Shown here in pieces: positions 1 to 9,300 of a stretch of DNA of 13,027 bases. The stretch covers positions 1-13,027 of the forward strand of contig QUTJ01031579.1 in the NCBI GenBank assembly GCA_003573635.1, in the 5' to 3' direction. The notes under the pieces are model-generated. The model saw only the letters and a list, made by a program, of their open reading frames with translations. It was not told where the DNA came from and did no database searches. The stretch is from Goniomonas avonlea. Lineage: Eukaryota; Cryptophyceae; Goniomonadida; Goniomonadaceae. The translations under genes and the position numbers were made by a program. Numbering within the stretch: the stretch's first letter is position 1; each line of letters opens with the position of its first letter.

Positions 1-23
1 CACCCCCTCTCTCTGGATTACAG
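1..23 (+). other. 3' end of an intron (splice acceptor at window edge)
   Basis: A pyrimidine run (CCCCCTCTCTCT) is followed by GGATTACAG. The frame opening after it is the one used by the Gly/Ala-rich gene. This argues that the gene has earlier exons outside the window and that the first ATG is not present here. Confidence 0.55.
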
Positions 24-2767
24 CCCTCCGTCTATCACTTGTGACACTTTGCCAGGGAGGGGCTGCCGTCGTGATCCGGACGCAGACCCAGGCAGTGTCG
101 GTGACAGCCAAGGCGCTGGTGGTGCCAGCGCGCCCTTGGCGCTGGTCCCATACGCTCCGAGCGAGCGTTTTCCGCGTGAAATTGTGATTGTGGACAACGA
201 GGACTCTGACGATGGGAGTAGCAACGCAACGGATGCAGGGGCCCGCGTGTTTGCGGCGTTCACTGCTCGGCGTGTGCTGCGGTCTGCACAGAGAACACGC
301 TCGACGGGTGAGGTGGAGGGGGGAAAAGGAGGTCACCTCAGTCGCCTCACCTTCAGTCACCTCAGTCATCAGGCATCAATCACGAATGGGAGGCTGCCTG
401 CCTGGCCCGGCCTGTCGCAGTCTGTCTCTGTCTCTTCCTATGTCTCCCTCCCCCTTGCATTGCAGTGCAGTCGAGTCAAACGCCCTGGGGGGCTTTGTCT
501 CTCCTGGTGCCCTGACCTCTTCCCCAAATGTCAGTCGAACGATTCACGAACATCTCTGTCTCGTCTCTTGGTGACCTCTTCTCCAGGTGTCAGTCGCATC
601 CCGGAACATGACCAGCGTGAGGTTGAGACCGACGAGGAGTCTGCCAGTGGGAACGACCGGGCGCCGGTGCGTGCTGGTGCTGGTCTTCGAACTGGCGCCG
701 GATCTGGTGCTACCAGTGGTTCTCGCTCTGGTTCTGGTGCTACCAGTGGTTCTCGCTCTGGTTCTGGTGCTACCAGCGGTGCTCGTGCTGGTTCGTCTGG
801 CGCTGGTGGTGGTATCGGTGGTGCCAATGCTGGTGCCCCTGCGGGTGGTGCTGGTTCTGGCCGTCGAGTTGGTGCCAGAGGTGCCAGGGGTGCTGGTGCT
901 CCCGGTTCAAGTTCTGGTGCTGCTTCTGGGACTGCTGGTGCTGGTTCTTCCGCTGGTGGTGGTGCCAGAGGTGGCGGCGGTGGTGGTGGTGGTGGCGGCG
1001 GCGGTGGCGATGATGGCGGTGGTCCTCTGAGTGAGCCCGAGATCGGCTACACTTTGCAGTCCGATGACATCCTGGACCTCGGCATGTATGACAGTGATGA
1101 AACTGATGTCGAACCCAACGACTGCAGTTTCGATGATGGTGGCGCTGGTGCTGGTGCCGGTGCTGGTGCTGCTGGTGCAAGTGGGGCTGCTGGTGCTGGT
1201 GCTGGTGCTGGTGCCGGTGCTGGTGCTGCTGGTGCAAGCGGTGCTGCTGGTGTCAGTGTTGGTGGTGCTCGTGCCGGCGCTGGGGATGCTGGTGGCGGTG
1301 TGGCCCGGGGTGCTGCAGGTGGTGGTGGTGCAGAAGGTGGTGGTGGTGGTGGTGGTGGTGGTGGTGCAGGTGGTGGTGGTGGTGGTGGTGGTGCTGGTGC
1401 CAGGACTCGTGCTGGCAGCGGCGGCGGCAGCGATCATGCCTCGAAGCGAAAGCGAGAAGGGGGGCAATGCGACCGGTAATTTGTTCTCTCGCCGTTCTCC
1501 TGTCCCTCCTTCTCTCTCCATTGTCTCTCCTCCGTGATTTTGATTGCATGCTTTTCGGACCTGCGATCTCTTCTTGCGCTCGCTCTTCATGTCGCTTCCT
1601 TCCTGCCATCGCCCACAATCACGTGTCACCTGTCGCCATGCTCGCTCTTCCTGCGATCACTGTCACCGCTTCTTGCCACGTCACCAGTTCCTGCCATTCA
1701 CTATTCACTATCCACTTGATGTCACCACCCCCTCTCACCGCCTCCCTCCCACCGCTTCCCTTGCTGTCAGATCCTGCCATCCCTCACCGTCACCGTTCCA
1801 TACCACTTCCTGCTTCGTCTTCACCACTTCCTGCCATCAATCACCATCACCACTTTCCTGCCATCAATCACCATCACCACTTTCCTGCCAACTCCCCCAT
1901 CACCGCTTCCGCTTCATTGCAATCATTGCAATCACTCACAGTCACACCAGGGTTGTGTCACCTCGCGGTGCTCGTCCTCATGCTCGTCCTCCTGCTCCCC
2001 CGAAGGACCTGTCCGGAGACAGCGGCCCCTGTGATGAGGATGACGGTTTTGAGGTACGATACCTGGCTTTGCGTTAGAACAAGAGCGCTCCAGTTTGCCC
2101 AAACTCTGCCATACTCCGCTCGAGAAGCTTGGCGTGTCGCGTGTGCGCCCACGTGTGTCGCAACACACCGCGCCCCACACGGGCCAACCCTGCCATCCTT
2201 CGCTCGATGAGCGTGTGCGCTCGTTACGCACACGCGAATTTGTGCGGAGGGGCCCGGGGGGAGGAGCGCACTTCCTCACACGTGATAACTTCATGGGAGG
2301 TAGAGGAGAAGAAAGGGATGAGGCGCTGGAGCAGGGGAAGAGAAAGAGAGACAGAGACAAGGGGGGGGGGGCAGAGGGAGGGTGAGGGGGGGCAGAGGGA
2401 GGGTGAGGGGGGAGGGGGCGTGAGAGAGGGTGAGAGCAGAGAGACAGAGACAGAGTGTACGCGCCCCACCACACACGCGCATTGACGACCATTTGGCAAC
2501 CAATTTGCCACACCGTCACAACACACTACACACACACGAGCGTCATCTGCTCCCTGGCTTCACGCACCTTGCGGGACTATTTGGGCTCCACGCAGGTTCC
2601 AAGGTTTCCTAGGGGTCTGTGGCAGCGGTTCCTACATGGTTTGAACCCCTCACCCCCCCCCTCCCCTCTCCCTCTCTCGTTCCGACACTACTCACCGACG
2701 TTGACTCCTCTGGCAGCTGGACGTTGACATTGCGATCGATGCCGCCGAGCCAATTTCTCTGAAGTAG
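24..2767 (+). CDS. Gly/Ala-rich protein with SUMO-interacting-like motif, 5' partial, four exons
   Basis: I do not recognise the family. Proposed exons are 24-307, 587-1475, 1951-2053 and 2717-2767 (TAG stop), giving about 441 residues. The 5' part lies left of the window, because base 23 ends a good splice acceptor. All junction phases agree (phase 1, phase 2, phase 0). Seen in order: a hydrophobic-acidic stretch EIVIVDNEDSDD (178-213), typical of a SUMO-interacting motif; a short charged segment; three 10-residue GSGATSGSRS-type repeats; Gly/Ala-rich blocks on either side of an acidic linker (IGYTLQSDDILDLGMYDSDE, from about 1042); a basic SKRKRE patch (from 1441) that could be a nuclear localisation signal; an acidic DEDDGFE; and the C-terminal LDVDIAIDAAEPISLK. 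A nuclear scaffold or regulatory role is inference. If the 1476 and 2054 introns are not used, the protein would instead stop at the TAA at 1477-1479. Exon 2 is certain as coding by composition; exons 3 and 4 rest on splice-site fit. Confidence 0.6.
308..586 (+). other. intron (279 nt) of the Gly/Ala-rich gene
   Basis: The donor is GTGAGG after CGACGG. The acceptor is CTCTTCTCCAG, after a pyrimidine-rich stretch. Removal joins G307 to GT587 as a glycine codon and gives RSTG-VSRIPEHDQREVETDEES, two hydrophilic flanks of similar character. The intron is a multiple of three and has no stop in the gene frame, so an uncritical gene call would read through it. Its translation has quite different composition (hydrophobic, Cys/Trp-containing) from both flanks. 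It contains a 12-nt direct repeat (GTCACCTCAGTC at 332 and 356). Confidence 0.7.
660..1430 (+). repeat. Gly/Ala-coding low-complexity tracts with nested tandem repeats
   Basis: GGT/GCT/GGC trinucleotide-like DNA lies within exon 2. Three 30-bp units (700-729, 730-759, 760-789) encode GSGATSGSRS-like decapeptides. A 57-bp (19-residue) duplication is seen at about 1151 and 1208, encoding alternating Gly-Ala ending in AAGASGAA. Pure poly-Gly runs lie at about 970-1010 and 1338-1390. An ordinary acidic linker (about 1024-1140) separates the tracts. Interruptions are synonymous GGC/GGT changes, which suggests old slippage repeats under some coding constraint. On the antisense strand the same DNA gives spurious long His- or Thr-rich frames. 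Confidence 0.9.
1476..1950 (+). other. intron (475 nt), pyrimidine-rich, of the Gly/Ala-rich gene
   Basis: The donor is GTAATT, directly overlapping the TAA that would otherwise end the frame. The proposed acceptor is CAGTCACACCAG, ending at 1950. Removal shifts the frame by exactly the amount needed (CG+G makes an Arg codon) to enter an open frame ending in SGDSGPCDEDDGFE. The intron is strongly C/T-rich and built of degenerate copies of a TTCCTGCCATCAATCACCAT-like unit. The acceptor choice is moderate; other AGs exist. Confidence 0.5.
1831..1890 (+). repeat. 27-bp direct tandem repeat, 2.2 copies
   Basis: Two exact 27-bp units (1831-1857 and 1858-1884), starting CTGCCATCAATCACCATCAC, are followed by a partial third (CTGCCA). 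Weaker copies of the same CTGCCATC...CACCAC theme are scattered through about 1600-1830, so the surrounding intron probably grew by repeat expansion. Confidence 0.95.
2211..2235. repeat. 9-bp perfect inverted repeat with 7-nt loop
   Basis: GCGTGTGCG (2211-2219) pairs with CGCACACGC (2227-2235) across CTCGTTA. It lies inside the proposed last intron, so it is probably a structural accident of GT/GC-rich DNA rather than a terminator. There is no U-tract after it. Confidence 0.6.
2361..2418 (+). repeat. G-rich tandem repeat, 21-bp period, G-quadruplex prone
   Basis: An eleven-base G run is followed by two units built on GCAGAGGGAGGGTGA (starting 2371 and 2392, period 21) and further G runs to about 2418. 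More than four runs of three or more G lie within about 50 bases on the sense strand, so intronic RNA or the displaced DNA strand could form a quadruplex. The flanking 2330-2360 and 2420-2458 are GA/CA-rich simple sequence. Confidence 0.9.
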
Positions 2768-2819
2768 CTAAGGGCTGCCCCCGTTGACAGTGAGTCTTTA
2801 TATATTTTGATGTGCATGC

Positions 2820-2957
2820 AAGTACCAAGTCAGAATCACGGCAGCAAAGTACCACAAGGAAGAAGCTAAAAGACGCGAAATCAAGGTTTGAATTTTTTGT
2901 TGACCCGAGGTGTACACAAGACTAACAATTATAATTATGACCTTCAGTAAAGTACCA
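2820..2957. repeat. three copies of AAGTACCA
   Basis: Exact octamers lie at 2820-2827, 2847-2854 and 2950-2957, all on the plus strand, inside the A+T-richer intergenic stretch. This could be a transcription-factor site cluster or a diverged repeat. The function is unknown. Confidence 0.5.
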
Positions 2958-3051
2958 TCATACGTGAAAGCTTGTCGTTTTTGCGTTTCAGGATTCACAT
3001 ATGAGGGGGGTACCACTGCAAACTGGGACGTCGGGGATATTTTCCGCTCGC

Positions 3052-3169
3052 GTAAGATTCTCCACCGATGCCGACGACCGTAACGGACCGCTCTACACAA
3101 CACAAGTCACAACAAATGATATCCCGAAACTCTGCCAATATCATCTTTCATTTCTTTTTTTGTTGATAG
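3052..3169 (+). other. candidate 5'-leader intron (118 nt) of the AAA gene
   Basis: The donor is GTAAGA at 3052. The acceptor is a strong pyrimidine tract, TTTCTTTTTTTGTTGATAG, ending at 3169. The size is nearly the same as the coding intron at 3600 (114 nt). The downstream sequence has an in-frame TAG at 3231 before the ATG at 3348, so this intron would be non-coding leader. It is predicted from splice signals alone. Confidence 0.45.
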
Positions 3170-3347
3170 GAAACAACGAGTGGAGACGCGGCCTCGATTT
3201 TTTTGTGGGTTTGGAATCTTTGGAGCTAGCTAGAACTCTGATCCCGCGTGGTTATTAATTTTTGGAAGATCAGCCGGAGCGAAGAGGCAGAAGAGCGGGC
3301 GACCCGGCGACGAGAGCTGTTTTCGACCCGAGGAGCACAACCGAAAG

Positions 3348-6300
3348 ATGGCAGCTGCTTCCAGCTCTACCGAAAGCAAGGCTTTGGCAGCAACGTTTCA
3401 GAGACTCTGCTGCGTCATTGATGGAGTCCCTGCCAGTGCTCGTTCGGCGATGGCTGGACGGGGACTGCCTGGGTTCGAAGAGGCCGGGCTCAAGGCCACC
3501 CTGAAGGCGGGCATCGATGCTTCCAACGCCAAGGTTAGCAGACTGGCTGTGCACGCACTTGAGGCTTTTATGTCTGTTGTCGAGCGGGACAAACTCAAGG
3601 TGAGTCTTCTCATTTCGAATTTCTTGCCCGATTGGGCAATTTGCAAATCGGCTCATCCACGCACGCCGCAGCTCTCTGGAAGCAAACAGTTTATTCTTGG
3701 GTTTTTGGTTCAGATCATCCTTCCATTTGGAGTGAAACTTCTGGCATGCTCTACGTACTCTCGCTTCGCCGGAGCATTCGCGCCTGTCCTCTGTTGGTGG
3801 ATTCGCCAGGTCAGAAGCATAGGAGAGACCCCAGAGGGTGCCCTGTTGGCGCCTAACGTTCTTGATAAAGTGCGGGGTGTGTTACTTCACCAGGAGCAGT
3901 TCAAGCCTCTGAGTACATCTTTCCAAGAGGTTGTCAGCACCAGCAAATGGCAAGAGCACCGCGATTCGGTGGTTCCAGGCTCTGAGGGCAAGATTCGCTA
4001 TTTGATGGCGGCAATTAATGCCCTTTCAGCGTGTTCTGGGCAAGGTCGCGACAGTATTTTTGAAGTCGTCCAGTTCTGCCTTGCGCCGAGTTCCAAGTCA
4101 GCGGATGCTGCTCATCACGACATCGACGCAGACTCGGACCTCTGCCTCTGGGACGCAATTTCTCCCAATCCCCATGCCCTCCAAGTCATCGTTTCAACAT
4201 TTGGCAATCCTCTGGTTGTTGCCAAAGTGGTTTGCGATGGAGTCGGGGGCATCAAGAATGTGGACGAGAACGCGCACAAGAGCATGGGGAAGGAGGGCTT
4301 GACAAACAACGCTCCCCAATCGTGGACGGTAACCTGGAGCGACGGCCTCAAGGACACGGTTGCAACGTCCTTGCATATTCGCAGAGCGCGCCCAGTGGGG
4401 CTGATGCACCGCATCGTTTCGTCCTGCCATCCTGACCGCGATCCGAAGGGGGACCGCATTCGCACATTGACCAACGCAATCGAGAAGGCCTCGATCCGAT
4501 CCGAAGTCAACTTGTTCTCTGAATTGTTGGATATGATTGTAGCCAGACTTCCCTACAGCAACGCGACCACCGAGGTTCCAAAGCTTGTCGCGACGGTCAT
4601 CAAACGTGGCATTGAGTTGTCGAGTGAGTTTGTTTTTACCTCCTTGCGGTTCTCCATCGACAACCCTCGCCTGTGGATGGATGCTCTCGCGAGCCTGCCG
4701 CCCCTAGCCACGTCGCTACGCGCGAACTTGGACAGTATCTCTCAGGAGCTGTGCGATCGGTGCAGTGCGCTGATCTACTCAAGCATGTCAGAGACCCTTC
4801 CGGTGGAGATTGGGATGTCGTTGCGTGGTGTCATCGTGCACCAAGTGCTTGCCGAAAGCGTCGCCGCCGCTGATGGACGAGTGAAAGCCGGACATGCCAT
4901 TACGACTGTTGATGGTATCGAAGCCAACCCGGACAATATCCGTTGGTTGCTTCTCGGAGCTATTGGTGCTCAGAGAGTGGTGCAGTTCCGGGCACTGGCA
5001 GACTCGGACTCGAACCCAGAGGTGTACCAAATTGAGTTCGAGCTGGCTCCGGCGGAACTGCCAGACTGCGCAATGGTTGTCTGCTCGCGATGGCTTGAGC
5101 TGCTGGTCAAACTGGCCAAGGAGCGTGGCTACAACTGCACCTTACAGACGCAACCAGCCGGGTTTTGGTCCACGCTACTCCTGCGGTTGAGCGGGGAGGT
5201 GGTTGAAGACGCTAAAGCCGCTTGTCTGCCCGCGTTACTGATTCTGTCGAGACACACGACAACCGATGTGATCGGTGAGGTGGTCGATATGCTCGGGCCT
5301 GCGTTACCAGACCGCTACGCTGTTGACCGGACCAACCGCTGCCTTGAGCTCCTCCAGTCGGTTTGTAATGGTCCCCTGCGCCTCCGGTTTCACACCTCTG
5401 AATCAGCCGGCGACAGCTGCAAGGCAGAGCAGGTCGAGCTTCTCGGCCACCTCTTGAAGTGTGACAACCGGCGGTGGCGCGACTTCGCTGTGCGGTTGCT
5501 GCGGGATATTGAGGCACAGAACCCAACTGTGCTATGTCAAACCACCGCAGCACAAGTTGTGGCGGCTGTGATGCGGTGGTGGCTTTCTTCGGGCCAAGTT
5601 GAGATGCCGGTGGACTCGCCTATGTTGGTACTTGCTCTGGTAACTCGGTTTCCTGAGCTGGGGGCCACTGTGGCAGAGGCCATTGGTGTTTCCGATGCGA
5701 CACATGATTTGCTCCATCGCATCAAACTTGATAAGAGGTGGTACCTCGACCTCCTTCGCATCCTTGATAACCAAGACGGGGAGTCGATCGCCGAGGTTTT
5801 ACTTTCTTCACTATTTCAGCTCACTTCAGGCACGAGCACGGTGGTTGTCGAAGAGAGCACACTGCGGTTCAACCTTGATGTTGTGGCCGCCCTCGCTCGG
5901 TCAGAGGCTGGTCGCCCACTGTTTGACCGTCTTCTATCAGGCAGTCGCACTATGAAGTCATTGATGGAGACACTCAGCACGAAGTACAACCGTGACTGCG
6001 CCCCGTTGCTTGCACACACCCTGCAGTTCTCTGAGGAAGAGAGGCATGTGTTGCTGGACAACCTGGGCAAGGTTGACGTTGGTGCCCCAAGTGGCATATT
6101 TCGGACCCAAAGTCTTGGCGTCGATAGGGACGTGGAGTTCTTTTCCGAGATTGCCAGCCACACTGACATCAAGGTCAAAGCCACACCTGAGAGCTTCAAA
6201 CGGGTCATCTCGCTCCTCACCCCGGCCTGGACGGTCGAGCCAATGTCCGGCGAGCAGCCGCCGCAGCCGCAGGCTGGCCCTGTCTCGAGTATGGAAGCGG

Positions 6301-9300
6301 TTCGCGCTTTGAGCAACCTGCTCCCGTCCCGGCAGACTTCTTCGAGCCCAGATGCGAACATCAAGCTGGTGTTGACACCGTCCACCCTCATCAACGTTGC
6401 CAAGATTTGCGAGGTGCTGCATGACCCGGTGCCGCTGCTCCTCGAGGGCCCAACAGGCGTTGGAAAATCCGCTACTGTCGACGCAGCAGCCAAGATCAAT
6501 GGCCAGCGGCTTGTGCGTTTCAACATGTCGTCCCGTGTGACCATCCAGGACTTCTGTGGCAAGGTAGACTTGGTCTACAGAGAGGAGACCAGGACGGAAG
6601 ACTTCGTCTTCACCAAGCAGCCGTTCACTGAGGCGTTTGAGAACGGGTATTGGCTCCTCCTCGACGAGCTTAACCTCGCGCCTGACACTGTTCTCCAATG
6701 CATCGAGAGTGCCCTTGACACGGGAGTGCTGATCATTTACGACTCCAGCTCGGCCGAGCAGCACACCCTCAAAATCAAGCGTCACCAAGGCTTCCGCCTC
6801 TTTGCCACACAAAACCCTAACTCAGGGTTCTTCAAGGGCAAGCGGGAGAAGCTCTCCGCCTCCTTCCTCAACAGGTTCCGCAGCTTCACCTTCGACCAGC
6901 TGCCGAGGGACGAGTGGCGTGAAATCATCACAAAGCGCCTGAACCAAGTCGGTGGAGCGCTCAGCGAGGTTGGGTTCTGCCAACAGCTGGCGGACATGAT
7001 GCTGGATCTGCACTTTAACGTGCAGGATTCTGTCTTTGGCAAGACAGAGCCCTTCAAGGAGCGGACCCCTTACTCTGAGATTTCAATTCGTGAGCTCCTC
7101 AAGTGGATCGAGTACGTGCAGCTAACGGCGGCGGATCCCCAAAAGGCGACTGTTTTGGCCTCGCCAGACGCGGCCAAGCCCACGATGTCAATGTTTGGCT
7201 GGCTGGTGTACGGGGCAAGGGTCAGACCAGCTCAGAGCGCTGTTCCTTAAACAGAACTTCGCTCAGGGACTGCCGCAAGGCGACCTGTCGATGGCTATCA
7301 CGAGCTCTGGCACGGACATGACCCTGACCTTACGGGGTGGTGGTGCCCCGGCCGTGGAGGTGCAGTGGAGCAGCCCATCGTCAGAGACCTTGGTGATGAG
7401 CATGCCTGAGGAGCTGCGACACTTCTTGGAGGACCAGGAGGATGCATGGCAAACCTTCTTTGTTGCCGTCCACCAAGTGGCGTTCCGCGTCTTGACAAGC
7501 AGCGAGTTTATTCAGGCTCACGGCCTGTACAATATAACCCAACAGTGGCTCCTCCAAGCCTTCGAGCGGGCCAAGGCAGACGCAGAAGCGTCCGGCGACA
7601 GGGACACCCTCGTCAAGACTTTCGTGTTGATTTACCTTGCGAAGCTTCGCCACTCTGCTGCACGATCTACGCTGTTCGCGGCGATACAGCCACTCCTGAG
7701 CGATCCGATTGCGTTTTCTGACTCGGACCTCAAGGCACTCCGGATTGCTCCCGAATGGTCCTTCGCGCCGTCCCAGCGCGTGCTCCGCCTGTGGCAGTCG
7801 TTGGCCCTGGCCTCGCGACTGAAGAACCCCATCCTTGTCACCGGCGACGAGTCGTCAGGGAAGAGCGCTGCACTGGTGACCTTTGCTCGCCTCCAGGGTG
7901 TCAACCCATTGCAGTGCTGCTTGACGCCTGAGACAGACCCAGCTGTAATGGTGGGACAACTCACGCCGTCCGGCGCTAAAAGTGGCGCGCGCATTCACTG
8001 GACCAACGGGGTCGTGACTGAGGCCGTGGAGAAGGGGAGCTGGGTCGTTCTGGATAACCTCAGCTCGGCTGAAGCGTCGGTGCTGGAGCGACTCAACCCG
8101 GTGCTTGAAGAGCCTGCTGAGTGGCTCCTGACTGAGAACGGGCAAACCACCCCCATGCCTATTGCTGACGGCTTTCGGATTGCCGCGACAATGACGTCAG
8201 CGTCTGCCGGCAACCGTGTCGGAACCGAATTGTCGCCTGCGCTGTACAATCGTTTCAGCATCGTTCACATGGAGGGCTTTCCCGGTGACGCACAGGAGGC
8301 GTTCGCGGCAGAGGTTGCAGAGATTGCAAAGCATAACCTGGCTGACGCATCCGACACCAGGTTGGACCTGGTTGTTGCTGTGTGCTGGCTGATCATGTCC
8401 CGGACACGCACTGCAAAGTACCCTGTGACTCTTCGAAGCCTGTGCCGGCTGATCAACAGTGCGTTTAAGCTCCGGGTTCAGTATCCTGATATCAGCTTCG
8501 AATCCAGCATCTGGGCTGCGTTTTCAGTCACCTTGGGCGGGTTCCTCAACGACACAGTCTGCGCAGCGCACGTCAGGGACCTTCTCAGCTGCAGTGGCCA
8601 GGTGCAGCTTCCGCTGTTCGGCGGCTCCATGAACTTCGAGAGCGGCGAGCACGTGCTGCCCAAGGACCGCCAGCGGCTGGCGGACTCAGTTCTCGGCTGC
8701 ATCCGCTGTGGCGAGCCCATTCTGCTGGAAGGCCCCGCTGCGGTCGGAAAAACCTCGCTTGTGGACTACATCTCGAGGCACGACGAGCTCTCCCGACGGC
8801 ACGGCAAGGCCAACAAGCTCCTGCGCGTGAACAACTCCGCGTCCACGACGATCCAGGACTACCTGGGGTCGTACTTGCCCACTGGCACCGGACAGTTTGA
8901 GTTCCAGCCCGGAGCACTGTTCCTCGCTATGAAGGAAGGGTACTGGTTCCTTGCAGACGAGTTCAACCTCGCGGAGCCCGCGGTCATGAGTACGCTGTTC
9001 CCTCTCCTTGAAGGCCAGAACTGCATTCAGATTCCAGGCACCGACAAGACCGTGTATGCCACCGAAGGCTTTCGGTTCTTTGCAACGCAGAACGACGCCA
9101 AGTATGCCAACCGCCACGAGCTGCCCGTGGCGCTGCGCAACCGCATGATGCAGGTCAATATCGAAGACTTCACAGAGGCTGATCTGAGTGAGGTGATCCA
9201 GAAACGAAAAGAGCCTGGCCGCAGCGAGGAGGCCCCAGACCGTGTCGCGGCCGGCCATCTCGCCAAGCTTTACCTAGAGCTGGTCAAGAACGCGAGCCTG

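Larger units (their letters stand above)
2054..2716 (+). other. intron (663 nt) of the Gly/Ala-rich gene
   Basis: The donor is GAG|GTACGA and the acceptor CTCCTCTGGCAG, with a CTCAC/TTGAC branch-like context just upstream. Removal joins DEDDGFE (phase 0) to LDVDIAIDAAEPISLK and a TAG at 2765. The interior has stops in all forward frames, a 9-bp hairpin, diverged duplications and a G-rich tandem repeat. A small internal exon around 2550-2640 cannot be excluded, since that stretch is less repetitive and locally open. Confidence 0.45.
2768..3347. promoter_or_regulatory. intergenic region with A+T-rich promoter-like sequence
   Basis: About 580 bases lie between the TAG of the first gene and the ATG of the giant AAA gene. 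The region should hold the 3' end of the first transcript and the promoter and leader of the second. Visible are a TATA-like TATATATTTT (2799-2808), three AAGTACCA copies (2820, 2847, 2950), an AT-rich TAACAATTATAATTATG (2922-2938) and a candidate leader intron. I saw no AATAAA hexamer. No convincing gene is present; short open frames on both strands here look random. Confidence 0.5.

Noticed and set aside
587-1537. Plus-strand open frames reading poly-Val/Leu over the same repeats
   Set aside because: They are out-of-frame translations of the Gly/Ala-coding repeats; the Gly/Ala frame alone has non-repetitive, plausible flanks and consistent splice phases.
770-1629. Long minus-strand open frames rich in His or Thr opposite the Gly/Ala tracts
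   Set aside because: They are the antisense readings of GGT/GCT repeats and have no sequence complexity of their own.
2211-2250. Hairpin as a transcription terminator
   Set aside because: There is no following U-tract, and the context is a eukaryotic intron.
1932-2519. Minus-strand frame of 195 residues, Pro/Ser/Leu-rich
   Set aside because: It covers intron repeats and G-rich simple sequence; its composition is that of the repeats and no domain is visible.
2550-2640. Possible extra exon (LASRTLRDYLGSTQVPRFPR...) within the last intron
   Set aside because: It reads fairly protein-like, but a CACGCAG acceptor with a CATG|GT donor gives a 43-nt exon whose phase does not fit the flanking exons.
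2798-3103. Minus-strand 101-residue frame with a hydrophobic segment
   Set aside because: It lies across the A+T-rich intergenic region and the candidate leader intron and has no recognisable domain.
3001-3258. Plus-strand 85-residue frame starting at ATG 3001
   Set aside because: It crosses strong splice signals and its content is unremarkable; spliced, it would end as a short upstream frame at most.
5816-6812. Long minus-strand frames opposite AAA module 1
   Set aside because: Shadow frames of a G+C-rich coding region; the plus strand carries unmistakable Walker and sensor motifs.
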